Assembly (NCBI RefSeq): GCF_018129085.1
Contig: NZ_JAAGBB010000030.1
Location: 1 to 64,000, forward strand
Source of the DNA: Plastoroseomonas hellenica
GTDB lineage: Bacteria; Pseudomonadota; Alphaproteobacteria; Acetobacterales; Acetobacteraceae
Length of the DNA: 64,000 bases
Direction of reading: 5' to 3'
The notes under the pieces are model-generated. The model saw only the letters and a list, made by a program, of their open reading frames with translations, was not told the DNA's origin and ran no database searches. The translations under genes were made by a program, and so were the position numbers. Below are positions 1 to 8,100 of the stretch, piece by piece; positions within the stretch are counted from its first letter, which is position 1; every line of letters starts with the position of its first letter.

Positions 1-1257
1 CTGGCCGGCGCGCTGCGGCTGGCCGCCGCCACGCTTCGGCTGCTGCCCGCGCGGGGCCTGACCGTGGCGCTGCGGCGGGCGCTGGCCGCGGCGAGGCGGC
101 TCGGCCGAAACCTCCTCGCGCGGTGCGTTCGGGTCGCGCCGATCCTCGGAGGGCACCGCCATGCGGATCAGCTTCTCGATGGCGCGCAGCTTGTCGCGGT
201 CATCGGCGCAGCAGAGCGCGACGGCAGCGCCCGAGGCGCCGGCGCGCGCGGTGCGGCCGATGCGATGGACATAGGTCTCCGGCACTTCCGGCAGGTCGTA
301 CTGCACCACATGCGTCACGCCATCGACGTCGATGCCGCGCGCCGCGATGTCGGTCGCGACCAGCACCGGCGCGGAGCCGTTGCGGAACAGGGCCAGCGCC
401 CGTTCGCGATTGTTCTGGCTCTTGTTGCCGTGGATCGCGTTGGACGCGATGCCATCGGCCTCGAGCTGCTTCACCACGCGGTCGGCGCCGTGCTTGGTGC
501 GGGTGAAGACCAGCGCGCGCCCGACGCCCTCGCCGCGCAGCAGCTCGGCCAGGATGATGCGCTTGCGGCCCTGCTCCACATGGATGACGCGCTGCGACAC
601 CTTCTCGGCGGTGGTCGCGACCGGGGTCACCGCCACCTGCTCGGGGTTGTCGAGCATCTCGGCCGCGAGCTTGCCGATCTCGCCCGGCATGGTGGCGCTG
701 AAGAACAGCGTCTGGCGCTGCTTCGGCAGCAGCCGCACGAGCTGGCGTACCGCCGGCAGGAAGCCGCGGTCCAGCATCTGGTCGGCCTCGTCGAGCACCA
801 GCACCTTCACATGGTCGAGCCTGACGGTGCGGCTGCCGAGATGGTCCAGCAGCCGGCCTGGGGTCGCCACCAGCACGTCGACGCCGGCGCCGAGCATGCG
901 CTGCTGCGGCCCCATCGAGACGCCGCCGAACACCAGCCCGACCGAGAGGCCCATATGCCGCCCATAGGCCTTGAAGCTGTCGGCGATCTGGGAGGCGAGC
1001 TCGCGCGTCGGCGTTACCACCAGGGCGCGGCAGCCGCCGCGCGGTGGCCGACCGCCGATCTCGGACAGGCGGTGCAGGACGGGCAGCGCGAAGCCCGCCG
1101 TCTTGCCGGTGCCGGTCTGGGCGATGCCGAGCAGGTCCCGCCCGGCGAGTGCCGGGGGAATGGCCCGCGCCTGGATCGGCGTCGGGGTCTCATAGCCTTC
1201 CTCGGTGAGCGCGCGCAGCAGGGGCGCAGCCAGGCCGAGGCTTTCAAAATTGGTCAC
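1..1257 (-). CDS. rhlE: DEAD-box ATP-dependent RNA helicase, RhlE type (C-terminus beyond window)
   Basis: ATP-dependent unwinding of RNA, in this family usually tied to ribosome maturation, RNA decay and cold adaptation. The GTG start at 1257 gives MTNFESLGL; 419 codons are inside the window with no stop. Visible motifs in order: the Q-motif region TPTPIQ (residues 24-29), Walker A TGTGKT (48-53), PTRELA, TPGR, DEAD, SAT, ATDIAARGID and HRIGRTARAG. The RhlE-like DDRDKLRAIEKLI stretch is followed by a basic Arg/Gln/Pro-rich tail that runs off the left edge, typical of the RNA-binding tails in this family. The open frame on the opposite strand is its shadow. The helicase assignment is firm; the exact paralogue is less so. 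Confidence 0.93.
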   Translation of the reverse strand, partial: MTNFESLGLAAPLLRALTEEGYETPTPIQARAIPPALAGRDLLGIAQTGTGKTAGFALPVLHRLSEIGGRPPRGGCRALVVTPTRELASQIADSFKAYGRHMGLSVGLVFGGVSMGPQQRMLGAGVDVLVATPGRLLDHLGSRTVRLDHVKVLVLDEADQMLDRGFLPAVRQLVRLLPKQRQTLFFSATMPGEIGKLAAEMLDNPEQVAVTPVATTAEKVSQRVIHVEQGRKRIILAELLRGEGVGRALVFTRTKHGADRVVKQLEADGIASNAIHGNKSQNNRERALALFRNGSAPVLVATDIAARGIDVDGVTHVVQYDLPEVPETYVHRIGRTARAGASGAAVALCCADDRDKLRAIEKLIRMAVPSEDRRDPNAPREEVSAEPPRRGQRPPQRHGQAPRGQQPKRGGGQPQRAGQ

Positions 1258-1570
1258 TGTCGAACTTCCATGAGCGCACGGCGCCGGGTCAGGGGCGCGC
1301 GGACGCGATTTCGGGGAGGAAGCCCCGCGTGTCAGGAGCGATTCCGCTGGGGTGGCCGCGCAATTCCCGGCCCGGGCACCGCGCGGTCCGCCTTGGGGCG
1401 GTATCCGGGGGCCGGTCACGCGGCCGGGGCGGCGCGTGGGCGCGCAGGATCGCGCGCTGACGCCCCCTATCTGGGCCAAGCACCCGCATGTTGCAAGCGC
1501 GAAGGTGTTACCGCTGTGTTGCGCTCTGCGCGGCCGGCCTCCCGACCGTCCGAGGCGCGCGTGAGGGCAA
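1258..1570. other. Intergenic region upstream of the helicase gene
   Basis: These 313 bases lie between the acylphosphatase stop and the helicase start, both on the minus strand. No convincing gene, RNA gene or repeat was seen. The length leaves room for a promoter and a long leader for the helicase, as is common for cold-inducible helicases, but no clear -35/-10 pair could be picked out in this very GC-rich stretch. Confidence 0.4.
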
Positions 1571-1846
1571 CTACGCCGAGGGCAGCTTGAGAAACCCAGG
1601 CTCTTCCGGTGGTTCGGCGAAATCCTCGACGATGCTGGTCACCCGCGCCAGCGGCGGTCCGGCGCGGCAGGCGGTCAGCAGGGTCAGGACCGAGGGCTCG
1701 TCGCCCGCCAGCAGCGCCTCGACGCTGCCGTCCTTGCGGTTGCGGACCCAGCCGGAAAGGCCGAGGCGCCGGGCTTCGCGCATCATCCAGTCGCGATAGC
1801 CGACGCCCTGCACATGTCCCTCGATCCGCAAGCGCCGCGCCGCCAT
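1571..1846 (-). CDS. acyP: Acylphosphatase
   Basis: Small cytosolic hydrolase of carboxyl-phosphate bonds such as acetyl phosphate and 1,3-bisphosphoglycerate. At 91 aa it has the usual family length. Both signatures are present: GHVQGVGYRDW (residues 10-20) with catalytic Arg18, and GWVRNRKDGSVEALL (32-46) with catalytic Asn36. It lies upstream of the helicase and downstream of the Atp12-like gene on the same strand, with gaps of 313 and 53 bases. No regulatory feature was identified. Confidence 0.95.
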   Translation of the reverse strand: MAARRLRIEGHVQGVGYRDWMMREARRLGLSGWVRNRKDGSVEALLAGDEPSVLTLLTACRAGPPLARVTSIVEDFAEPPEEPGFLKLPSA

Positions 1847-1899
1847 ACCCTTCTCCTCCCGCCGGAGCGCCTCGCTTCGCGATGTCCGTTCCAGCCCAT

Positions 1900-2616
1900 T
1901 TACGCGATCTGCTCCAGCGCCAGAAGCCGTGCTGCCAGCCCGACATCGGACGCCATTCGCTGGCGTCGCGCCAGTGCTTCCGCGTCCTGGCCCCAGAGCC
2001 TCTCCTGATGCATCTCATCGAGGGTCGCGAGCGCCATGGCGGCCTCCGCGTCGATGCGCCCGGCCTGCAGGGCGAGCCCCAGCACCAGGCTGCCGAGCGG
2101 CGGCACCGCGGCCGAGAGCGCGGCGAGCGACAGCGGCGTGAGGCCTGCGAGCGCGGCCTTGAGTGCTGCGAGCGACGCCGCGGGCTGCGGCACCGGCATC
2201 AGCCCGGTGGTCGCGACCAGCGGCGCGTCATGGGTCAGCGCCACCCAGTCGAGCAGCGGCTGCCAGGCCTCCACCTGCCGTGCGGCGAGCGCCCGTTCTG
2301 GCGCGCGGTAGCAGAGCAGATCGGTCTCGCCATAGGCGGCCAGGCCCTGGATGGTCGGCGCCGGGTCCGGCGCGATGCGCGCCTGGGCGGTGCCGGCGAG
2401 GCGGGTGAGGGGCACATCCTCGGCGGTGAACGCACCGCCCTGGCCGCCGCCGGCGGCGGCCCATTCGGCGGCGATCGCCTCCGCGACCGCGGCGCTGCCG
2501 AGGCGGAGCGTGGTGGTGGCTTCGCCCGGCAGCCGCACCGGCCGGCCATCGAGCAGCACGGTGAAGCCGCCATCGGCCTGGCGTGCGGCGACGGCGGTGT
2601 TCCAGAAGCGCTTCAT
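1900..2616 (-). CDS. Atp12-family F1-ATPase assembly chaperone
   Basis: Predicted chaperone that binds the alpha subunit of F1-ATPase before hexamer assembly; it occurs in alphaproteobacteria and mitochondria. The protein of 238 aa begins MKRFWNTAVAARQADGGF and shows the family hallmarks: DGRPVRLPGEA near the N-terminus, EWAAAGG, GETDLLCYRA in the middle, and DEMHQERLWGQD near the C-terminus, the region holding the conserved functional glutamate. It starts 7 bases downstream of the FzlA-like stop, so the two are probably cotranscribed. Confidence 0.9.
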   Translation of the reverse strand: MKRFWNTAVAARQADGGFTVLLDGRPVRLPGEATTTLRLGSAAVAEAIAAEWAAAGGGQGGAFTAEDVPLTRLAGTAQARIAPDPAPTIQGLAAYGETDLLCYRAPERALAARQVEAWQPLLDWVALTHDAPLVATTGLMPVPQPAASLAALKAALAGLTPLSLAALSAAVPPLGSLVLGLALQAGRIDAEAAMALATLDEMHQERLWGQDAEALARRQRMASDVGLAARLLALEQIA

Positions 2617-2623
2617 GGCCGGT

Positions 2624-3292
2624 TCAGAAATCGAGGTCGACGTAGTGGTCGGGCGGCGTCATGCCGCTGACACGGTCGGCCAGCAGCGGCCGGAAGGCAG
2701 GGCGGGACTTCACCCGCGCATACCATTCCTTGGCGGCGTCGTTCAGCGACCAGTCCACATCGCCGATGAAATCGAGCACGGAAAGTTGCGCGGCGGCGGC
2801 GAGGTCCGCGAGGCTCAGATTGGGGCCCGCCAGCCAGGGCCGGCTCTCCGCCAGCCAACCGAGATATTCGAGGTGCGGCTTCAGGTTCTGATAGCCCGCG
2901 CGGATGGCCGCGGCATCGGGATTGCCGCGCCCCATGAGCCGCTTCATGTGCCGCTCATGATAGAGGTTGCGACAGACCTCGGCATGGAACTTGTTGTCGA
3001 ACCAGCAGACCAGGCGGCGCACCTCGGCGCGCTCGGCGAGCGTCCGGCCGATCAGCGGGATATCGGGATAGGCCTCGTCCAGATATTCGCAGATGGCGGC
3101 GCTGTCGGCGATCGCGAGGCCGTTCTCCTCGGTCAGCACCGGCACGGTGCCGGCCGGGTTCATGGCCAGGAACTCCTCCCGCCTTTCCCAGACGCGCTCG
3201 GTGCGGAGGTCGAAGGGAATGCGCTTCTCGCCCAGGGCGAGCCGCACCTTGCGGGAGAAGGGTGAAAGCGGGAGATGGAACAGGATACGCAC
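2624..3292 (-). CDS. fzlA: Glutathione S-transferase-fold protein, FzlA-like
   Basis: GST-fold protein of 222 aa resembling FzlA, an FtsZ-binding cell-division protein of alphaproteobacteria rather than a detoxifying enzyme. The N-terminal thioredoxin-like domain carries HLPLSPFSRKVRLALGEK and NPAGTVPVL; the helical domain carries VCWFDNKFHAEV and AAAQLSVLDFIGDVDW; the protein ends in HYVDLDF, as I recall for FzlA homologues. The GTG at 3292 is chosen because MRILFHLPLSPF then begins exactly at the domain; longer upstream frames cross low-complexity sequence. It leads a probable operon with the Atp12-like gene. GST fold is firm; FzlA function is inferred from memory of the family. Confidence 0.8.
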   Translation of the reverse strand: MRILFHLPLSPFSRKVRLALGEKRIPFDLRTERVWERREEFLAMNPAGTVPVLTEENGLAIADSAAICEYLDEAYPDIPLIGRTLAERAEVRRLVCWFDNKFHAEVCRNLYHERHMKRLMGRGNPDAAAIRAGYQNLKPHLEYLGWLAESRPWLAGPNLSLADLAAAAQLSVLDFIGDVDWSLNDAAKEWYARVKSRPAFRPLLADRVSGMTPPDHYVDLDF

Positions 3293-3427
3293 CAGCCGGC
3301 TTATGCCACCCGTCGCGACCGCCGAAAAGGAGGATGACGCAGTGCAAGAGAGCTGCGCGAGAGAGGTGTGTTCCCCAATCGAAATGGTATATAAGGCAGG
3401 AGCGTGACAGGGTGAGGAGTGGCGGCG

Positions 3428-4105
3428 ATGGCGCTGACGGCGTCCATGGCGGAGATCGCGGTCTACAACATGCTGCGCAATGCGCGGCATGGCGGCATCG
3501 CGCCGGGTGACACGGCCTTCGCCGCGCAGACCGATATCGGCCCCTGGGATGTCGCATCGCTGCGCGAGGGCTCGGCCAAGTTCAAGCTGCTGCTCATCAT
3601 GCGCTGCCCGAAGACGCGGTCGGTGGGCTTCCAGGGGAAGTTCGGCCCGAAGCGGATGGAGCACGCCTATCAGAAGGGCAGCTCCGCCCCGGTCAAGACC
3701 GGCGAATCCGGCATCGGCGTCCATCCGGATACCGGCGAGATGTTCGTCTCCGACTACGACCTGATGGGCGTCTGGAAGGGCGGCGGAAGCGGCGTCTACA
3801 TGCGGATCGACACCGGCATGGAGCCGGCCGGGAACAACCCCGTCGTGGACGAGCTCAACAAGATCTTCTTCGGTGGCCGCCCCGACGAGCTGCAGGCGCC
3901 GTTCCAGCATGGCGGTCAGGACGATCTCATCCCGCCGCCCGGAAAATCCCACCCGAACCTGAAGATCGACGAGCGCTGCGCGGCCTTCCGGGAGGGCGAG
4001 ATGAAATACCTGCCGGGCATCGACCGCATCCGCGCCTATTACTACAAATGGGACCTGAACTTCCCTTACGACCACTCCGGGAAGTTTATCGGCAGGAGGG
4101 GCTAA
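3428..4105 (+). CDS. Orphan protein with faint similarity to edema-factor/ExoY-type nucleotidyl cyclases
   Basis: Protein of 225 aa without a signal peptide or membrane segment. The ATG at 3428 is chosen because GAGGAG (3414-3419) lies 8 bases upstream; a GTG at 3419 would overlap that ribosome site. An AT-rich stretch (TATATAA, 3388-3394) may hold its -10 element. It is not confidently assigned. It contains SDYDLMGVW, a DxD-type motif like the ADYDLFAL of anthrax edema factor, preceded by KRMEHAYQKGSS, which could match the catalytic Lys/His/Lys region, and followed by FQHGGQDD, like the HGxExD segment of those cyclases. The motif order agrees, but it is shorter than a normal cyclase domain (about 350 aa). 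Its stop codon overlaps the first base of an inverted-repeat element. Confidence 0.7.
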   Translation: MALTASMAEIAVYNMLRNARHGGIAPGDTAFAAQTDIGPWDVASLREGSAKFKLLLIMRCPKTRSVGFQGKFGPKRMEHAYQKGSSAPVKTGESGIGVHPDTGEMFVSDYDLMGVWKGGGSGVYMRIDTGMEPAGNNPVVDELNKIFFGGRPDELQAPFQHGGQDDLIPPPGKSHPNLKIDERCAAFREGEMKYLPGIDRIRAYYYKWDLNFPYDHSGKFIGRRG

Positions 4106-4266
4106 GAGCCTGTTTGGGAATGGGATGGGGCGTCCCGCCGGGTCATTTCCGCGCCTGCCGCGCCGATCTCCTCGCCGATGCAGCCAGCATCGGCTGCGTC
4201 GACCGACACGACAGCCACCAAAAAGCCTTCGCCAGCCCGCCTCCACCCCATTCCCAAACAGGCTCT
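4105..4266. repeat. MITE-like element with 20-base terminal inverted repeats, copy 1
   Basis: The ends are perfect inverted repeats: AGAGCCTGTTTGGGAATGGG at 4105-4124 and its reverse complement at 4247-4266. The interior holds CCGATGCAGCCAGCATCGG, itself a hairpin. The element is 162 bases with no credible transposase. A second full copy is at 60754-60917 and a core-only copy at 13286-13369. Its left end coincides with the last base of the stop codon of the upstream gene. Confidence 0.85.
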
Positions 4267-4292
4267 GACGCGCCCGGCGGACGACCGCTCCT

Positions 4293-4529
4293 CTACCGCT
4301 CCTCTATCGTCGCATGCCGCCCGCCGCAGAGCGGGCAACGGCGCGGCCCGGTGCCGGTCGCTCCGGCTTGGGCAAGCGGCAGCGGGACCGCCGAGCAGGC
4401 GATGAAGCGCCCGCCCGGATCCCCGCAGTTGGGCTCCGCGGGCGATGCGGCCTCCGCCGTCCTCGAAGCGTCTCGTCCGAGCAGCAGGAAGGGAAGGGCG
4501 GTCGCGAAAGCCAGGCGGCGTTGGATCAT
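4293..4529 (-). CDS. Small exported protein with a CxxC motif
   Basis: Predicted protein of 78 aa beginning MIQRRLAFATALPFLLLG, a plausible signal sequence, with possible cleavage near AEA. The mature part has four cysteines, with CGGR next to CPLC near the C-terminus, which could bind metal or form disulfides. It is downstream of another exported protein on the same strand and abuts the inverted-repeat element. The family is not recognised. Coding status rests only on the signal-like start and the cysteine pattern. Confidence 0.45.
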   Translation of the reverse strand: MIQRRLAFATALPFLLLGRDASRTAEAASPAEPNCGDPGGRFIACSAVPLPLAQAGATGTGPRRCPLCGGRHATIEER

Positions 4530-4593
4530 GGCGCCGTGCTCCGGTGTGGTGCGGGAATGATAAGGGCCGCCGCCTCGCCTTTGGTCAAGCAGC

Positions 4594-5109
4594 CTAAAGC
4601 CGGCGGGCGCAGGCCACGAAGGCATTGGTCACCGCGCGGGTGCCGCGGAGGTCCGCGGTCCAGGGCGCGACGTCGTCATCGGGAAAGCGGATCTCCATCC
4701 GGTAGCCGGCGGCGAAGCTCTCGACGAAATTGATGAAGTTGCTGAACGCACCCCGGTAAGAGGCCTCGATCGTGGTGCCGCGGTTGGTGCCCGCATAGGC
4801 CAGCTCGGCCACGCGGCCGTCGATCGCCACATGCAGCCGCCCGCGCACGGTGTCCGCGACATTCCAGTTGTCCTGCCCGACCTGCACGAAGCCGTGCAAC
4901 TGGCCCCGCAGGCGCTCGATCTTGATCCAGATGAAGCGGCCGCGGCTATTGGCGCTGGTGCCCATGCCGCAGAGGCCGGACCCGTTCTGGTTCGGCGGCA
5001 CCTGATAGGCTTCCCAGCCATTGGTCGCGGCCAGGGGGATCGTGGTCTGCGCCGTCGCGGCCGGCACCGCTCCGGCGAGGATCAGGACGGCGAGAAGAAA
5101 GGCACGCAT
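4594..5109 (-). CDS. Exported protein of unknown function
   Basis: Protein of 171 aa with a clear signal peptide (MRAFLLAVLILAGAVPAATA, cleavage about residue 20). The mature part is a single small domain rich in aromatic and beta-prone segments (GRFIWIKIERL, LHGFVQVGQDNW, GYRMEIRF) and ends with DLRGTRAVTNAFVACARRL; two cysteines (in LCGMG and VACARR) could form a disulfide. No family is recognised with confidence. Its ribosome-binding site (GGAG) lies in the 3' arm of a strong hairpin at 5117-5154, so translation could be limited by that structure or by read-through from gltB. Confidence 0.75.
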   Translation of the reverse strand: MRAFLLAVLILAGAVPAATAQTTIPLAATNGWEAYQVPPNQNGSGLCGMGTSANSRGRFIWIKIERLRGQLHGFVQVGQDNWNVADTVRGRLHVAIDGRVAELAYAGTNRGTTIEASYRGAFSNFINFVESFAAGYRMEIRFPDDDVAPWTADLRGTRAVTNAFVACARRL

Positions 5110-5116
5110 CGCAAGG

Positions 5117-5154
5117 CTCCGCTCCGACGGGTGGTTGGGTCCCGTGGAGCGGAG
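5117..5154 (-). promoter_or_regulatory. Long hairpin covering the ribosome-binding site of the downstream exported-protein gene
   Basis: On the minus strand the arms CTCCGCTCC and GGAGCGGAG pair perfectly, and inside them ACGGG pairs with CCCGT around a 9-base loop. The 3' arm contains the GGAG ribosome-binding site of the gene starting at 5109, seven bases before its ATG. It lies about 30 bases after the gltB stop and is not followed by a T-run, so it could be a terminator-like barrier, a translational lock, or both. Confidence 0.55.
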
Positions 5155-5183
5155 GTTAACGCATCATTTCGTATACGCAAGCG

Positions 5184-8100
5184 TCACTCGGCGGCGACCG
5201 CCACGTCGCTCATCGGCCGCGGCAGGTATTTGGCGTAGTCCTTCGGCACGATGTGCCAGAAGTGCCGCCGCGCCTCCGACCACTCATTGAGCAGGCGCGC
5301 CGCGTAGCGGCTGCCCGTCTCCTCGACATGGCGCCCGATCAGATCGCGCAGCACCCCTTCCCAATGTGCGGAGGCGAGGCGCTGCCAGAGCAGCGTGTCG
5401 GGGTTCACCCTGAGCTCGAAGGTGTCGCCAGGGTCGTAGATGAAGGCAATGCCGCCGGTGAAGCCGGCGCCGAAATTGTCGCCGACCTGGCCGAGGATCA
5501 CGACAGTGCCGCCGGTCATGTATTCGCAGCCATTGGCGCCGCAGCCTTCGACCACCGCCTGGGCGCCGGAGTTGCGCACCGCGAAGCGCTCGCCGGCCTG
5601 GCCCGCCGCGAAGAGCTCGCCGGCGGTCGCGCCATAGAGGCAGGTGTTGCCGATGATCGTGTTGTCGTTCCAGACGATCTGCGAGGACGGCGCCGGCCGC
5701 ACCACGATCGATGCGCCGGAGAGGCCCTTGCCGACATAGTCGTTGGCGTCGCCGAAGACCTCGAGCTTCAGGCCGCGCACGCCGAAGGCGCCGAGCGACT
5801 GGCCGGCGCTGCCGCGCAGCCGCACGGACAGATGGCCCGACTGCAGCCCGGTCATCCCGAACTGCCGCACGATCTTGGAGGAGACCTTGGTGCCGATGGC
5901 GCGGTGCGTGTTCCGGATGTTGTAGGCGAGCTGCATCTTCTCGCCATGCTCGAACAGCGCGCGGGCGTCGCGGATCATCTCCGCGTCCAGCGTCTCCGGC
6001 ACCTCGTTGCGGCCCTCCCGCGTGCAATAGGGTGCGTTGGGGCCGCCATCCGCCTTGACCAGCAGCGGGTTGAGGTCGAGGTCGTCGAGATCCTCGGAGC
6101 CGCGGCTGACCTGCTGCAACAGGTCGGTGCGGCCGATCACGTCGGTCAGCCTGCGGACGCCGAGCGAGGCAAGGATCTCGCGCACTTCCTCGGCGACGAA
6201 GGAGAACAGGTTGATGACCTTCTCGGGCGATCCCGCGAACTTCTCGCGCAGCGCCTCGTCCTGGGTGCAGACGCCGACCGGGCAGGTATTGGAATGGCAC
6301 TGCCGCACCATGATGCAGCCCATCGCGACGAGGGACGCGGTGCCGATGCCGAACTCCTCGGCGCCGAGCATCGCGGCGATCACCACGTCCCGGCCGGTCT
6401 TGATGCCGCCATCGGTGCGCAGCTTCACCCGGTGCCGCAGCCGGTTCAGCAGCAGCACCTGATGGGTCTCGGAGAGGCCCATCTCCCAGGGCAGGCCGGC
6501 ATACTTGATACTGGTCTGGGGGGAGGCGCCGGTGCCGCCGGAATGGCCGGAGACCAGGATCGCATCGGCTTTCGCCTTGGCGACGCCGGCCGCGATGGTG
6601 CCGATGCCCGACCGCGCCACCAGCTTCACGCAGACCGTCGCATCCGGGTTGATCTGCTTCAGGTCGTAGATGAGCTGCGCGAGATCCTCGATCGAGTAGA
6701 TGTCGTGGTGCGGCGGCGGCGAGATCAGCATCACGCCCGGCGTCGCATGGCGTAGCTTGGCGATCAGGCCGGTGACCTTGAAGCCAGGAAGCTGACCGCC
6801 TTCGCCGGGCTTGGCGCCTTGGGCGACCTTGATCTCGATCTCGCGGCAGTTGTTCAGGTACTCGGCCGTGACGCCGAAGCGGCCCGACGCGATCTGCTTG
6901 ATGGCGCTGTTGGCGTTGTCGCCGTTCGAGCGCGGCCTGGCGCGCGCCGGATCCTCGCCGCCCTCCCCGGAATCGGATCGGGCGCCGATGCGGTTCATCG
7001 CAATCGAGAGCGTCTCATGGGCTTCCGGGCTCAAGGCGCCGAGCGAGATGCCGGGCGCCACCAGGCGCTTGCGGATCTCGGTGATGCTCTCGACCTCCTC
7101 GATCGCGACCGGGGTGCGGCCCTCGGCGCGGAAGTCGAGCAGGTCGCGGAGTGCCACGGGCGGCAGCCGGCGCACCGCTTCCGAATAGCGCTTGAAGGTC
7201 TGGTAGCTGTCGGTCTCGACGGCCTTCTGCAGGGTGTGGATCAGGCCGCCGTCGAAGGCATGCGCCTCGCCGCGGAGCCGCCGCTTGTAGAGGCCGCCGA
7301 CCGGCAAGGTCACCGCCGCCTCGTCCCAGGCGCGGCGGTGCAGTGCCAGCACGCGCCGCGCGATGCCCGAAAGCCCGATGCCGGAGATACGTGACTGGGT
7401 GCCGGGGAAGAATTCCGCGACCAGCGCGCGCGATAACCCGATCGCCTCGAAGTTCATGCCGCCGCGATAGGAGCTGAGCACGGAGATGCCGATCTTCGAC
7501 ATGGTCTTCAGCAGGCCCTTGTCCACGGCCTTCTTGTACTTGGCGACGCAATCCTTGAGGGAGGACTTGCCGAACAGCCCGCGGCGGTGGCGGTCCGCGA
7601 CGCTCTCCTGCGCGAGATAGGCGTTGACCGTGGTGGCGCCCGCCCCGATCAGCACCGCGAAGTAGTGCACGTCCATGCATTCGGCGACGCGGACATTGAG
7701 GCTGGTGAAGGTACGGAGCGAGTTGCGCACCAGATGCGCGTGCACGCCGCCGACCGCCAGGATCATCGGGATCGCGGCGCGCGCGGCGTTCTGCCCCTCA
7801 TCGGTCAGGATCACATGCGCGCAGCCGCTGCGCACGCCTTCCTCGGCTTCGCGCCGGATGCGGTCGATGGCGCGGCGCAGGCCCTGCTCGCCCTCGGCGA
7901 CGGCGAAGGTGGCGTCGACGATGCAGGCGGTCTCGCCCATGTAGCTGCGCATCGCCGCGAACTCGGCGTTGCTCAGCACCGGGCTGTCCAGCATCAGCAT
8001 GTCGCACTGGGTCGGGTCCTCGTCGAGGATGTTCCCGAGGTTGCCGAGCCGCGTCTTGATCGTCATCACCCGCGTCTCGCGCAGGCTGTCGATCGGCGGG

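Noticed and set aside
64-1590. Open frame of 508 aa on the plus strand
   Set aside because: It is antisense to the RhlE helicase, in register with its codons; composition is His/Arg/Ala-rich with no known motif, while the opposite strand has every DEAD-box motif.
4102-4338. Minus-strand frame in the inverted-repeat element with a DAADAGCIGEE peptide also readable at 13286-13369
   Set aside because: The shared peptide follows from DNA-level repeat identity; there is no ribosome site, and frames differ around it, so a conserved small protein is not supported.
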